Position numbers and translations under genes: made by a program. A stretch of 45,581 bases of DNA. Origin: a virus. Shown in pieces: positions 45,567-45,581 of the stretch (position 1 is its first letter; each line of letters starts with the position of its first letter). The notes under the pieces are model-generated. The model saw only the letters and a list, made by a program, of their open reading frames with translations. It did no database searches and was not told the origin of the DNA. The DNA is taken from positions 1 to 45,581 of the IMG/VR virus record IMGVR_UViG_3300009788_000153. One strand, written 5' to 3'.

Positions 45567-45581
45567 ATTTAGATCGCGAAC
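45567..45581. repeat. Terminal direct repeat, right copy
   Basis: Exact copy of bases 1-15. Joining the copies makes one continuous non-coding stretch of about 350 bases between the stop at 45503 and terS at 291. That stretch would hold the packaging site and the late promoter. I saw no convincing gene in it. Confidence 0.8.

Noticed and set aside
1-45581. CRISPR array or tRNA genes
   Set aside because: No regularly spaced repeats with unique spacers and no cloverleaf sequences were seen while reading both strands.

Overview
The window looks like the complete or near-complete genome of a tailed, contractile-tail bacteriophage (Caudoviricetes, myovirus type). It starts and ends with the same 15 bases, has almost no non-coding space, and carries a full set of packaging, head, tail, baseplate, fibre and lysis-region genes. 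Promoters are sigma70-like, Shine-Dalgarno sites are AGGAGG-like, and the cargo genes include a lipoprotein with a standard lipobox. This fits a bacterial host, probably Gram-negative, but the host cannot be named from the sequence. No integrase, transposase, excisionase, tRNA gene or CRISPR array was found.

Plus-strand late region (291-31617). The packaging and head genes follow the lambda plan: TerS, GpA-type TerL, a gpW-position connector, GpB-type portal, S49 protease with a nested scaffold, gpD-like decoration protein, GpE-like capsid. The tail follows the Mu plan almost gene for gene: sheath, tube, frameshifted chaperone, tape measure, gpN, gpP, gp45, gp46, gp47, gp48, fibre. Three blocks interrupt these plans: a ten-gene cargo operon between terL and the connector (3040-6401), a group of beta-rich proteins between portal and protease (8454-11683), and a DUF6527 / C39-like peptidase / JAMM cassette between gpN and gpP (22270-23717). 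A lysis-type region without a classical endolysin follows (30051-31617).

Boundary region (31618-32448). It holds a strong terminator, a consensus promoter, a structured non-coding RNA of about 165 nt with its own terminator, a second promoter driving a secreted small protein, and a bidirectional terminator where the two strands' transcripts converge.

Minus-strand region (43343-32449). One operon (43343-39198) encodes a sliding-clamp homologue, a MazG-type pyrophosphatase, an HD hydrolase and a DUF5131 iron-sulfur protein. A second, from a promoter at 39166-39195, encodes small helical, membrane and zinc-ribbon proteins, a radical-SAM-like protein, two overlapping DNA methyltransferases, a deoxyribosyltransferase-like protein and a thymidylate-synthase homologue. 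Together they suggest remodelling of the nucleotide pool and protection of phage DNA.

Control region (43344-44800). A plus-strand winged-helix protein and a lambda-O-like initiator lie here, with origin-like repeats inside the O gene. On the minus strand is a 49-residue ribbon-helix-helix protein. Its promoter contains the perfect operator TTCTATT-ATG-AATAGAA, and close relatives of this operator sit in the same position, between -35 and -10, in the promoters of the cargo operon (2963) and the modification operon (39195). A single repressor may therefore control three distant promoters. With the non-coding RNA, this is the most novel feature of the window.
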